Origin: CAYWFU01 sp964457585
Lineage (GTDB): Bacteria; JACRDZ01
Direction of reading: 5' to 3'
NCBI GenBank assembly: GCA_964457585.1
Contig: CAYWFU010000007.1
Coordinates: forward strand, 1 to 64,000
DNA length: 64,000 nt
Positions 43,009-52,701 of this stretch are shown here, one piece after another. The notes under the pieces are model-generated. The model ran no database searches and was not told where the DNA came from. It saw nothing but the letters and a program-made list of their open reading frames with translations. Within the stretch, counting starts at the first letter, position 1. Every line of letters starts with the position of its first letter. The position numbers and the translations under genes are program-made.

Positions 43009-44130
43009 ATGAGAAAATTGATACGACTTTCGAAATCTTGTATTGGTGAAGCAGAAAAAAAAGCTGTTATGAATGTTTTAGATCGAGAACTTTTAGGTAT
43101 GGGAGCCGAAGTTCAAAAATTCGAATCTGCTTTAAAGGATTTTTTTGAGCGTCAAGCTGTATGTGTTGTAAATGGAACTTCTGCTTTACATCTGGCTGTT
43201 CAAGCATGCGGTATTGGTTTTGAAGATGAAGTATTACTTCCTTCTCTCACTTATATTGCATCTTTTCAAGCTATTTCCGCAACAAATGCAACACCAGTGG
43301 CATGTGATATTGATCCTATAACTTTAACTCTTGACTGGCGTGATGCGGAAAAACGTTTAACTAAAAAAACTAAAGCTATAATGCCGGTTCATTTTACCGG
43401 TGGAGTGGGAGATTTAGAAGGAATATACGAATTTGCCAAAAAAAATGGTTTGCGTGTTATAGAAGATGCTGCTCATGCTTTTGGATCACAATATAAAGGT
43501 AAAAAAGTCGGCAGTTTTGGTGATATTGCCTGCTTTAGTTTTGATGGAATTAAAAATATTACATCAGGAGAAGGCGGATGCGTAGTTAGCGAAGATGCTG
43601 CAGTTTTACAGCGCACTAAAGATGCCCGTTTATTAGGTGTTGAAAATGACACAGAAAAACGTTTTAATGCTCAGCGCAGTTGGGATTTTGATGTTACCAG
43701 GCAGGGTTGGCGATACCATATGAGCAACATTATGGCGGCAATTGGAATTGAACAATTTCGCCGATTACCGGAGTTCATTGCAAAGAGGCAGGAACTGGCT
43801 AGATATTACGACGAGCAATTTGCAAAAAGCATTTCTATAAAAACTATTCCTCATAACTATTCTTTAATATCGCCTCATATATATATTATACGTATAAAGG
43901 GATTAAAAGATCGCATTAAATTACAATCGCGACTTTTGGAATTAGGAATAGAAACGGGAGTTCATTACAAACCTAATCATCTGTTGACTAAATATAAAGA
44001 AATTGTAAAATTACCTTTAACAGTAACAGAAAACGTTTATCAAGAAATACTTACTCTACCCTTACACTTCGATCTAAACAAGTTGGATATCGATTATATA
44101 TGCAAATCTTTGCTTGAGGCTGTATCATGA
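43009..44130 (+). CDS. DegT/DnrJ/EryC1-family sugar aminotransferase (CDP-hexose cassette)
   Basis: 373 residues. Start ATG 43009, four bases after rfbF; an in-frame ATG at 42916 would overlap rfbF by 89 bases. CVVNGTSALHLAVQACGIG, EDAAHAFGSQYKGKKVGS and FSFDGIKNITSGEGGCVVSE with the PLP lysine are clear. The lysine shows it is an aminotransferase, not a RfbH-type dehydrase, in which the site is His. The product should be a CDP-4-amino- or 3-amino-6-deoxyhexose. Overlaps the following glycosyltransferase by four bases. Confidence 0.88.
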   Translation: MRKLIRLSKSCIGEAEKKAVMNVLDRELLGMGAEVQKFESALKDFFERQAVCVVNGTSALHLAVQACGIGFEDEVLLPSLTYIASFQAISATNATPVACDIDPITLTLDWRDAEKRLTKKTKAIMPVHFTGGVGDLEGIYEFAKKNGLRVIEDAAHAFGSQYKGKKVGSFGDIACFSFDGIKNITSGEGGCVVSEDAAVLQRTKDARLLGVENDTEKRFNAQRSWDFDVTRQGWRYHMSNIMAAIGIEQFRRLPEFIAKRQELARYYDEQFAKSISIKTIPHNYSLISPHIYIIRIKGLKDRIKLQSRLLELGIETGVHYKPNHLLTKYKEIVKLPLTVTENVYQEILTLPLHFDLNKLDIDYICKSLLEAVS

Positions 44131-45110
44131 ACGAAAATCAGCCGCTTGTTAGTGTTATTATGAATTGCTACAATGGTGGCAAGTACGTTGGCAAAGCCAT
44201 TGAATCTGTAATAGCGCAAAATTATAAAAATTGGGAAATAATATTCTGGGATAACGCCAGCAATGATAACAGCGCATCTATTGCGAAAAGCTACAATGAT
44301 TCACGTATTCGTTATTTTAAAAGTGATACAACAACCCCGCTTGGAGAAGCCAGAAACAATGCGGTAAAACAGGTGAAAGGTGATTATATTTCGTTTCTTG
44401 ATTGCGATGATATCTGGATGTATGAAAAGTTACAGCTGCAGATAGATTTTTTAATAAAAAATAAAGATATTTCTTTTTTATATTCTAACGCATGGGTAAG
44501 ATTCTCTCCAGAAAAAAAACGTATTCTTTATTCTCGTTTTTCAACATTACCTGCTGGAGATATTTTTAGTCATTTGCTCATCAATAACTTTATTAATTTG
44601 CAAACAGTAATATTCAGAAAACAGTTATTAGATGGATTAGAACAATGGTTTGATCCGAAGTTTGAAATAGCTGAAGAGTATGATTTGTTTCTTAGAATGC
44701 TTTATGGTAAAAAATCCGCATATTTAAGTGAACCTCTTGTAGAATATAGAATTCATAATTCTATGAGTACTATATCCAAATTTCATTTAATTCCAAACGA
44801 ATTGGAATTGATTTTAAAAAAATTAAAGGATATCGTCCCAAATTTGCATAAAAATTATCATAAAAATTTACAATTTTATTATGGAAGGATAGCATTAACA
44901 GCAGCAACACAATGTTTAATTGAAAAGGATAAAAAAAATGCAATTTTAAAATTGTATCCATACAGATATTTAAATATAAAATATTTTTTATTATTTTTAA
45001 TTATGCATATATCTGTTCTATTATCAATAATTATACTCAGTACAAAAAATTCAGGAGCAAGAGGCGCTTTAAGTACAATTAAATCTGAGGTAAAGAAAAA
45101 TAAAAAGTAA
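44127..45110 (+). CDS. Glycosyltransferase family 2 (GT-A)
   Basis: 327 residues. SVIMNCYNGGKYVGKAIESV and QNYKNWEIIFWDNASNDNSA open the GT-A domain; GDYISFLDCDDIWMYEKL is the DxD region; EIAEEYDLFLRM is the ED motif. The C-terminus has a transmembrane helix (about 285-305). Starts within the stop of the CDP-hexose aminotransferase, so it may transfer that sugar. Confidence 0.87.
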   Translation: MNENQPLVSVIMNCYNGGKYVGKAIESVIAQNYKNWEIIFWDNASNDNSASIAKSYNDSRIRYFKSDTTTPLGEARNNAVKQVKGDYISFLDCDDIWMYEKLQLQIDFLIKNKDISFLYSNAWVRFSPEKKRILYSRFSTLPAGDIFSHLLINNFINLQTVIFRKQLLDGLEQWFDPKFEIAEEYDLFLRMLYGKKSAYLSEPLVEYRIHNSMSTISKFHLIPNELELILKKLKDIVPNLHKNYHKNLQFYYGRIALTAATQCLIEKDKKNAILKLYPYRYLNIKYFLLFLIMHISVLLSIIILSTKNSGARGALSTIKSEVKKNKK

Positions 45111-45117
45111 TATAAGA

Positions 45118-46233
45118 ATGAAAAAATATAAAATATTCATTAATGGTATTGCTGCTCGACGGGGTGGCGGTGTAACTTATCTCAATATTTTATTATTTTT
45201 TTTATTAGAACGTGAGGACGTAGATGTAACAATTTATGGCTTTTCTCGTATAAATTCCGAACTACGAAATAATAAAAAACTTAAAATTATTGATCTAACT
45301 TTTGTTCATAGAAATATTTTTTTTCGAATATTGCTTGAAAAGATATTCTTCCCTTTTGTAATTTGGCTTAAAGAATTTGACATAGCTTTTTTCCCGAATG
45401 GAATGGTTACAGGATATGTTCCATCATCAACAAAATCTATAACAATGTTTCAAAATATGCTGCCCTTTAGTGACAGAGACATAGCTAAATTTCCTATTGG
45501 GTATGATAAATTTCGTTATTGGTTTTTAAAACAAGCATATTTGAAAAGTTATAAAAAAGCTGATCATGTAATTTTTATATCCGAATATGCGCAGTATGTA
45601 ATTACTCAATTTGTACCGGAAATTAAAATGAGATCTTCAGTCATTCCCCATGGTATTCCGGAGGTATTCCGAAAACAGAAAAAAGTAGACACATCGTTGC
45701 CTATGTTATATGTGTCGATTTATAATGAATACAAACATCAGATCGAAATAGTAAAAGGGCTGGCTCTTTATAAAAAAAAGTATGGAACTGCACCGCGTTT
45801 ACAATTAGCAGGATTTGCTAAAAAAGAATATTTAAAAAAACTTAAACAAGTAATTCATGACTTGAATCTTGATAAACATGTAGATATACTAGGCCCAATA
45901 CTGTATGAGGATATTCCTGATTTATATCAAAATTCAGGGTGGGTGATATTTGGCTCAACTTGTGAGAATTGTCCGACAATTTTATTAGAGGCAATGGGAA
46001 GCGGAAGTCCGATTATTTGTTCATCATATCAACCAATGCCTGAATTTTTAAAAGATGCGGGTGTATATTTTGATCCTGAAAAGCCCGAGTCCTTTGCCAA
46101 TGCATTGGAAATTGCTATAAGTTATTCACAGAAAGAAGTTCAGGACATTGGAAATAAGACCTATAACATTGCATTGAAGTATACATGTAAAAAAAATGTT
46201 AATGAAACATGGAAAGTTTTTTCTGGAGAATAA
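45118..46233 (+). CDS. Glycosyltransferase, GT4 family
   Basis: 371 residues. INGIAARRGGGVTYLNILL opens the acceptor domain; HVIFISEYAQYVI, SVIPHGIPEVFR and GWVIFGSTCENCPTILLEAM give the retaining GT4 donor signature with E-x7-E. Seven bases after the GT2 gene. Probably adds one residue of the repeat unit; sugar unknown. Confidence 0.87.
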   Translation: MKKYKIFINGIAARRGGGVTYLNILLFFLLEREDVDVTIYGFSRINSELRNNKKLKIIDLTFVHRNIFFRILLEKIFFPFVIWLKEFDIAFFPNGMVTGYVPSSTKSITMFQNMLPFSDRDIAKFPIGYDKFRYWFLKQAYLKSYKKADHVIFISEYAQYVITQFVPEIKMRSSVIPHGIPEVFRKQKKVDTSLPMLYVSIYNEYKHQIEIVKGLALYKKKYGTAPRLQLAGFAKKEYLKKLKQVIHDLNLDKHVDILGPILYEDIPDLYQNSGWVIFGSTCENCPTILLEAMGSGSPIICSSYQPMPEFLKDAGVYFDPEKPESFANALEIAISYSQKEVQDIGNKTYNIALKYTCKKNVNETWKVFSGE

Positions 46234-46261
46234 AATAAATATTTTTATATAGGAGAAAAAA

Positions 46262-47704
46262 TTGAACATATTGTTCATATATTCATTGCAAGATGCGAGA
46301 TCTTCTCAAAAACCTTTACAGAATCAAGGGCAGATGCAGTTTGGTATATCATATATATCAGCTTTTTTAAAAAAACATCGACATAATACAAAATTACTTG
46401 TTTTAAACAGAGAAGCAAAAAAAGAAAAAATAGCAGCGGTAATTAGAGAATTTAAACCGAGGTTGATATGCTTTTCTACGGTAACAATTGAGTTTGAATT
46501 TATAACTCAAATTGCTAAAGATATTAAGAAAAATTTTCCTGATATTTTTTTGCTGATTGGAGGAGTTCATGTTTCTTTAAATCCTTCGGAAAAGATGCTT
46601 GAAGTTTTTGATGCATTATGTATCGGAGAAGGAGAGTATCCAACTTTTGAATTAATCGAACAATTAGAAAAAGGGTTTTTCCCTTCAAAAATTTTAAATC
46701 TTTGGATAAAAAATAAATCAGAAATAGAAAAAAATAAAACACGACCTTTTTACCAAAATTTGGATGAATTGCCTTTTCCTGATAGAGATATATGGATGGA
46801 TTGGATACAAGAACCAACAACAGGGTATACTATTCTTCTTGGACGAGGGTGCCCTTTTATTTGTGCTTATTGTTCAAATCATGCTATAAGAAGATTAAGT
46901 GACGGAAAATATGTTAGACAGAGATCGTCTGAAAATATTATCGGTGAATTGAAAGAACTAACAGATAAGATTCCTTCCATAAAAAATATTTATCTTGAAG
47001 TTGAAACTTTTGGCGCAAATAAAAAGTGGGCTATTGATTTATGTGAAAAATTAAGAGATTTTAATAAAAACAACAAAAAAGAAATTTTTTTTGGAACGAA
47101 TTTACGAGTGACACCTAATAAAGATTATGATCAACTTTTTGCAGAGTTGAAAAAAAGCAATTTTACTTTTATTAATATTGGGCTAGAATCCGGTAGTGAA
47201 AGAGTTCGGCGAGAAGTGCTGAAAAGAAATTATTCAAATGAAGATATTATTAAAGCTGTTTCATCCGGTAGAAAACATGGATTGAAAATCAAATTTTTTA
47301 ATTTAATTGGTATTCCTGGTGAAACTTATAATGATTTTATGGAAACCGTGAAAATGAATAGAATTTGTTTGCCTGACACGAATTATTTATCTATATTTTT
47401 CCCATATCCGGGAACCTCATTACATAAGTTATGTATAGAGCAAGGACTAATAACAAATAAACTTGATACTCAAATGGAAAGAAGAAGGTCAACATTAAAT
47501 TTACCTGACTTTAGTAAAAAACAGATTCAAACGTGTTTTGTATGGTTTGAATACTATGCGTTTAAAGGATGTAAGCCGATATATAAAATATTATCCAAAG
47601 TTATGGTGAATAAAATTCATTCTAATTATTATTTGAATTTATGTTATAGAAGGTTAACATCGTTAACTTTTTTTAAAATTTTGAAAAAAAGTTTACAATC
47701 ATAA
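46262..47704 (+). CDS. B12-binding domain radical SAM protein (3 of 4)
   Basis: 480 residues. N-terminal B12-type domain (about 1-150; MQFGISYISAFLKKHRH, LLIGGVHVSLNPSEKM, CIGEGEYPTFELIEQL). Radical SAM motif GRGCPFICAYCSNHAIRRLS at about 195-214, then LESGSERVRREVLKRNYSNE and LIGIPGETYNDFMET. Start is TTG 46262 with AGGAG eight bases upstream. Fits the same architecture as the proteins at 30881, 33626 and 52702. Reaction unknown. Confidence 0.87.
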   Translation: MNILFIYSLQDARSSQKPLQNQGQMQFGISYISAFLKKHRHNTKLLVLNREAKKEKIAAVIREFKPRLICFSTVTIEFEFITQIAKDIKKNFPDIFLLIGGVHVSLNPSEKMLEVFDALCIGEGEYPTFELIEQLEKGFFPSKILNLWIKNKSEIEKNKTRPFYQNLDELPFPDRDIWMDWIQEPTTGYTILLGRGCPFICAYCSNHAIRRLSDGKYVRQRSSENIIGELKELTDKIPSIKNIYLEVETFGANKKWAIDLCEKLRDFNKNNKKEIFFGTNLRVTPNKDYDQLFAELKKSNFTFINIGLESGSERVRREVLKRNYSNEDIIKAVSSGRKHGLKIKFFNLIGIPGETYNDFMETVKMNRICLPDTNYLSIFFPYPGTSLHKLCIEQGLITNKLDTQMERRRSTLNLPDFSKKQIQTCFVWFEYYAFKGCKPIYKILSKVMVNKIHSNYYLNLCYRRLTSLTFFKILKKSLQS

Positions 47705-47749
47705 AATATTAAACAAATTTGAGTTTTAAAAATTTAAGAAAGAATAACA

Positions 47750-49474
47750 ATGAAATCTTTTTTTAAAAAATTTATATTCATTTTGGGTGATGAAAAATCC
47801 AAACTAAAATATCTAACAGCGCTTTTTTTGTTATCATCATTATTAGATGTTCTTGGTATAGCATTAATAGGTCCATTTTTTAATAAGCTCAATAATAGCA
47901 ATACAGGAATTACATTAAATATAGCATCTAATTCTACAAAAGAATTTATTGCATGTATGATTATTTTTGTGTTTGTTTTTAAAGGAATAGTTGCATATTT
48001 TGTTAATAAAAAAATACTTTATTATTCATATAATCAACAAGGTATTTTAATTAAAAAAATAATGAAGTCATACCAGAAATGCCCATTAGAAAAAATAATA
48101 TCAATAAATACAGCAGAGGTTATTAACATAATAAATAATTTTACAAATACTTTTGCCAGCAGTGTTTTAATGAATATATTGTCTTTGGCTGCAAATTTAT
48201 TAATAGTTATCGCAATCATTTTATTTTTGGCAATACAAAATATTATGATTATTTCTATTTTGGTTGCTTTAATGGTTATTTCTACTCTATTTTATGATTT
48301 CTTTTTTAAGAAGAGCTTAAAAAAGACAGGTGTTATAGCCGCACAAGCTCAGGAAAATATTATAAAGTGGGTTAATCAATCATTAGGAGGATTTAAAGAA
48401 ATAAATCTTTTAAATGTAGATAAATTTTTTTATGAAAAAGTATCAAAACAAACTGATGATTATGCTGAGTCGAATTCCATTGCCAATGCATTACAGCTTA
48501 TTCCGCGTTATGTAATTGAAGATACAGTAATTATATTTGTAGTATCAATTTTAATAATTCAATATAGAACCTCAGGAAATATTAATGAGATAATGGCTTT
48601 ATTAAGTATGTATGCAGTTAGCGCAATTAGACTAATGCCTGCTGTAAATGAATCTATAAGATCAATTAGTAAAATGCGATTTTCATTACCTGTTATTGAT
48701 AAATTATATGATGTTTTACAAAATTTAGAATTTGAAGAATCTTTTCAATCTAATAAAGATAGTTCATTATTTAAAAATTTTAATGAAGTTAAATTACTTG
48801 ATGTCTCATATAAATATCCCGAGACCAAGAATTACGCATTAGATAATGTCAGTATTGCTATACAAAAAGGCCAATCAATAGGTATAATAGGAAAATCAGG
48901 ATCAGGAAAAACAACACTGGTAAATATTATTCTCGGATTACTTGCTATTCAAAAAGGCTCTCTTGTTGTAGATGAAATTGTTATAAATGATAAAAAAAAA
49001 ATGTATGACTGGAGAAAACATTTGGCTTATATTCCTCAGGATATATTTTTGCTTGATGATTCAATTGCGCGAAATATAGCCTTTGGTATTAATGATTCTG
49101 ATTATTCCGAATCGCAGATATTGCATGCGCTTAAAGTTGCTCATTTATATGATTTTGTAAATACTTTACCGAATAAATTGGATACAATGGTTGGAGAACG
49201 CGGTGTGAAATTATCCGGTGGACAAAGACAAAGAATAGCAATAGCCAGAGCAATTTATCATGATAGAAATATAATTGTGATGGACGAGGCTACGTCTGCG
49301 CTCGATAACGAAACGGAAAAAACAATAGTTGATGCAATAGAAGGATTAAAAGGTGATAGAACGCTAATCGTTATCGCTCATAGACATACAACGCTAAAAA
49401 ATTGTGATTATATATATAAAATGGAGGATGGGTCAATTGTTGCTCATGGCAAATACGACTCAATTTGTAAATGA
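47750..49474 (+). CDS. ABC-type lipid-linked oligosaccharide flippase (MsbA/PglK-like)
   Basis: 574 residues, membrane domain (about 1-330, six helices) fused to an ATPase (about 345-574): Walker A GIIGKSGSGKTTLVNII, signature VKLSGGQRQRIAIARAIYHD, Walker B IIVMDEATSALD and H-loop IAHRHTT. Half-transporter, so a homodimer. PglK of Campylobacter flips undecaprenyl-linked heptasaccharide; since no Wzx is seen in the window, this is the best flippase candidate. Exporting protein or lipid A is an alternative. Overlaps the next gene by four bases. Confidence 0.87.
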   Translation: MKSFFKKFIFILGDEKSKLKYLTALFLLSSLLDVLGIALIGPFFNKLNNSNTGITLNIASNSTKEFIACMIIFVFVFKGIVAYFVNKKILYYSYNQQGILIKKIMKSYQKCPLEKIISINTAEVINIINNFTNTFASSVLMNILSLAANLLIVIAIILFLAIQNIMIISILVALMVISTLFYDFFFKKSLKKTGVIAAQAQENIIKWVNQSLGGFKEINLLNVDKFFYEKVSKQTDDYAESNSIANALQLIPRYVIEDTVIIFVVSILIIQYRTSGNINEIMALLSMYAVSAIRLMPAVNESIRSISKMRFSLPVIDKLYDVLQNLEFEESFQSNKDSSLFKNFNEVKLLDVSYKYPETKNYALDNVSIAIQKGQSIGIIGKSGSGKTTLVNIILGLLAIQKGSLVVDEIVINDKKKMYDWRKHLAYIPQDIFLLDDSIARNIAFGINDSDYSESQILHALKVAHLYDFVNTLPNKLDTMVGERGVKLSGGQRQRIAIARAIYHDRNIIVMDEATSALDNETEKTIVDAIEGLKGDRTLIVIAHRHTTLKNCDYIYKMEDGSIVAHGKYDSICK

Positions 49475-51603
49475 AACAATTAATTCAATCTTATAAAACT
49501 GGGGAACTTGGATTATTTGAAATTCCAGAACCTATATGCGGCAAAAATGGAATATTGATAAATACCACTGCTTCTCTTGTTTCTGCTGGTACAGAAAAAA
49601 TGATAGTGGATATTGCAAAAAAATCTCTTCTTGGAAAAGCTAAGGCACGTCCTGACCTTGTTAAACAAGTAATTGAAAAAATGAAACAAGAAGGGATAAT
49701 GAACACCCTTGAAAAAGTATTTAACAAACTTGACACTCCGATCCCTCTTGGGTATTCTTGTGCTGGCAATGTGATGGAAATTGGCAAAAATATATCCGGT
49801 ATTTCAATTGGTGACAGAGTAGCTTGCGGCGGAGCAGGTTATGCAAATCATAGCGAGGTAAATTATATACCGAAGAATTTATTTGTAAAAGTACCTGATA
49901 ATGTTGATGATATTGGAGCCTCTTTTGTTACTGTGGGAGCAATTGCCCTGCAAGGTGTTAGACAGGCTTGTCCAGCTATTGGTGAGATTATTGCAGTAAT
50001 AGGGCTTGGTCTTATTGGACAATTAACCATTCAGATTCTTAAAGCTAATGGTTGCAAGGTACTTGGAATTGACATTGATGACAATAAATTGAAACTTGCC
50101 AAAGAACTTGGGGCTGATGTGGTTTGCAAATCAGAAGAGATTATTTCTACTGCCTTGCAATTCAGTAATGGTTATGGTGTAGATATCAGTATTATTACTG
50201 CTTCTACTACTAGCAATCAACCTATTATAGATGCTGGTGAAATTACAAGGATTAAAGGAAAAGTTGTTGTAGTAGGAATGGTTGGTATGGATATACCACG
50301 AAATATTTATTATAAAAAAGAACTTGATGTCCGACTTTCTATGGCTTACGGACCGGGACGATATGATACTAATTATGAACAAAAAGGGATAGATTACCCG
50401 TATGGTTATGTTAGGTGGACAGAGCAACGAAATTTTATAGCTTTTCTTGATTTGATATCATCAAAAAGTATCAATATTAAGTCTTTAATAACTCACAGAT
50501 TTAAATTTTATGATGCAATGAATGCATATCAACTAATTCAAGATAATCTCGAACCATATCTTACAATAGTTTTTGAGTATCCTCACTCTGTAAACCAGGA
50601 TGGACGATTAAAAGGACGTACAGTTATTCTCAATTCAAAAATATTTTCATACAGTCGACAAGATGTTGTAGTTGGTTTTATAGGTGCCGGCAATTATGCA
50701 AGTCTAATTCTTCTGCCAGCTATAAAAAAAGCAGGGGTCAAGCTTAAGACTATTGCATCGTTAACAGGTATTTCTGGAACAAAGCTTGGTCAAAAATTTG
50801 GTTTTGAAAAAAGCACTACAAGCATAAATGAAATTATTGATAATCCTGAGATTAATACTGTTATTATAGCAACGCGTCACGATTCGCATGCAGACCTGGT
50901 TCTATCAGCATTAGGTGCGGGGAAACATGTTTTTGTAGAGAAGCCTTTATGTATAAGCATAGATGAACTCGACAAGATTGAAGCTGCTTACTCAAAAATC
51001 AGAAATCAAAATTTAAAACCACCGTTATTGATGGTTGGATTCAATCGACGTTTTTCTTTGCTAATTCAAAAAATGAAAACTTTACTGGATGGAATGAAAG
51101 AACCGAAAAGTATGGTTATGATGGTGAATGCAGGTAAAATACCTTTTGAGCATTGGACTCAAGATCCAAAGGTCGGAGGTGGTAGGATAATTGGCGAAGC
51201 ATGTCATTTCATTGATCTTTTGATGTATTTAACCATGAGTAAGGTACATAAGGTCTCGATTGATAAGATTAAGGGTGTCTCCGATACCGTCAGTATACAG
51301 ATGTCCTTTGTAGACGGATCAATTGCTACAATTCATTATTTTGCTAACGGTTGTAAGGATTTCCCAAAAGAACGGCTTGAAATCTTTTGTGGTGAAAAAA
51401 TTTTACAACTCGACAATTTTAGAACATTGCGGGGATGGGGCTGGAAAAATTTTACTCGTAATAAGTTGTGGTCTCAAGACAAGGGGCAAGTTAACAGCGT
51501 TAAAGCTTTTTTTGAAGCTATACATGCAGGTGGCGAACCACCTATACCGATTGAAGAAATATTTGATGTAACGCGGATTACTTTGGATTTATCGCAACAA
51601 TAA
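49471..51603 (+). CDS. Bi-domain oxidoreductase (zinc-type alcohol dehydrogenase plus Gfo/Idh/MocA)
   Basis: 710 residues. The N-terminal half (about 1-370) is a medium-chain dehydrogenase (GYSCAGNVMEIGKNISGISI, VIGLGLIGQLTIQILKANG), and the C-terminal half (about 385-710) is a Gfo/Idh/MocA NAD enzyme (VVGFIGAGNYASLILLPAIK, GKHVFVEKPLCISIDELDKI, GGGRIIGEACHFIDLLMYL). This natural fusion recurs next to heparinase-like or uronate genes. It probably oxidises or epimerises a sugar by a keto intermediate. Starts inside the ABC stop. Confidence 0.88.
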   Translation: MKQLIQSYKTGELGLFEIPEPICGKNGILINTTASLVSAGTEKMIVDIAKKSLLGKAKARPDLVKQVIEKMKQEGIMNTLEKVFNKLDTPIPLGYSCAGNVMEIGKNISGISIGDRVACGGAGYANHSEVNYIPKNLFVKVPDNVDDIGASFVTVGAIALQGVRQACPAIGEIIAVIGLGLIGQLTIQILKANGCKVLGIDIDDNKLKLAKELGADVVCKSEEIISTALQFSNGYGVDISIITASTTSNQPIIDAGEITRIKGKVVVVGMVGMDIPRNIYYKKELDVRLSMAYGPGRYDTNYEQKGIDYPYGYVRWTEQRNFIAFLDLISSKSINIKSLITHRFKFYDAMNAYQLIQDNLEPYLTIVFEYPHSVNQDGRLKGRTVILNSKIFSYSRQDVVVGFIGAGNYASLILLPAIKKAGVKLKTIASLTGISGTKLGQKFGFEKSTTSINEIIDNPEINTVIIATRHDSHADLVLSALGAGKHVFVEKPLCISIDELDKIEAAYSKIRNQNLKPPLLMVGFNRRFSLLIQKMKTLLDGMKEPKSMVMMVNAGKIPFEHWTQDPKVGGGRIIGEACHFIDLLMYLTMSKVHKVSIDKIKGVSDTVSIQMSFVDGSIATIHYFANGCKDFPKERLEIFCGEKILQLDNFRTLRGWGWKNFTRNKLWSQDKGQVNSVKAFFEAIHAGGEPPIPIEEIFDVTRITLDLSQQ

Positions 51604-51617
51604 GGAGATGGTATGAT

Positions 51618-51698
51618 AGTGTCAGAGAGTCAAAGTGTCAGAATAAAATCTCAAAATTCCTTTGCTCTGACTCTCTGACACTTTGACTCTCTGACACT
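51618..51698. repeat. Perfect 25-bp inverted repeat in the 113-base gap
   Basis: Arms 51618-51642 and 51674-51698 (AGTGTCAGAGAGTCAAAGTG...) are exact reverse complements with a 31-base loop. The arms are built of TCTGACACTTTGACTCTC units. A 27-base relative (24 matches) lies at 61194-61220, at the end of the RCC1-type gene. The hairpin fills most of the gap and would form in RNA; no T-run follows. Confidence 0.85.
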
Positions 51699-51716
51699 TA
51701 TCCCTAAGGAGAATAT

Positions 51717-52688
51717 TTGAAAAAAATAGATTATATAGAACGTATTTTTTCTGCTTATATTTTGAGAAAAAATAGTCAACTAACTTTTTGGCATGAAAAT
51801 CCGGAGATCAATACTGACGCAGATACACAAGGGATAGGGCAGTATTATATGACTTTTGCCAAAAAAGCATGTTATCCGGGTCCGTTTGATTCCATGGGTG
51901 TGCCGATGCTTAATTATCATGGGAAAGTGGGTAAACAGTATAACCCTATTGCTATAGCGCATTTTGCACTGGCTAACTATAATTTAGCAAAGAAAACAAA
52001 TGACAAATTATATTATGATCGTTTTTATAAAAATGCTCAATGGTTACTGGATAATCTTGCAATAAATTCAAAGGGATGTTATGTTTGGTACCATCATTTT
52101 GATTTCGAGTATTTTCGTCCATTACTAGCTCCATGGTTTTCAGGGCTAGCTCAAGGGCAGGGATTATCAGTACTTGTCAGGACTTATGTCGAAACTAAGG
52201 ATAATAGATATATCCATGCAGCGGATGAGGTTTTTAGGTCGCTTGATATAGTTATTGATGATGGTGGTGTGCTATTTAAGGATGATCAAAAACGCTTATG
52301 GATTGAAGAGTATATCGTAACCCCACCGACTCACATATTAAATGGATTTATATGGGCATTATGGGGTATTTATGACTATTACTTGCTTACCAGATCTAAT
52401 AAAGCTCTTCTTCTTTACGAATCATGTGTTGAGACATTGTCAGAAAATCTTTATCGTTTTGATGCTGGTTTTTGGTCGTACTATGAGCTAACACCACAGA
52501 GAATCAAATCGCTTGCAAGTCCGTACTATCATAGTCTTCATATAGTTCAACTGAGAATTATGCATAAGTTGACAAAGAAAAAGATTTTTTCCGAATATGC
52601 AGATAAATGGGAAAAATACAGTCAATTTTTCATTTTTAAAGCTTTGGCAATATTATATAAAATTTGTTTTAAATTTATTTATTATTAA
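51717..52688 (+). CDS. D-glucuronyl C5-epimerase-like protein
   Basis: 323 residues matching the C-terminal (catalytic) region of D-glucuronyl C5-epimerases: GVPMLNYHGKVGKQYNPIAI, WYHHFDFEYFRPLLAPWFSG, AQGQGLSVLVRTYVET, VTPPTHILNGFIWALWGIYD and SPYYHSLHIVQLRIM (tyrosines in place). The enzymes convert glucuronate to iduronate in heparosan-like polymers. No signal peptide is evident, unlike extracellular examples. Start TTG 51717, with AAGGAG about 10 bases upstream. Adjacent to the bi-domain oxidoreductase, which suggests uronic acid chemistry. Confidence 0.85.
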   Translation: MKKIDYIERIFSAYILRKNSQLTFWHENPEINTDADTQGIGQYYMTFAKKACYPGPFDSMGVPMLNYHGKVGKQYNPIAIAHFALANYNLAKKTNDKLYYDRFYKNAQWLLDNLAINSKGCYVWYHHFDFEYFRPLLAPWFSGLAQGQGLSVLVRTYVETKDNRYIHAADEVFRSLDIVIDDGGVLFKDDQKRLWIEEYIVTPPTHILNGFIWALWGIYDYYLLTRSNKALLLYESCVETLSENLYRFDAGFWSYYELTPQRIKSLASPYYHSLHIVQLRIMHKLTKKKIFSEYADKWEKYSQFFIFKALAILYKICFKFIYY

Positions 52689-52701
52689 ATGAGGTTATAA
52701 A

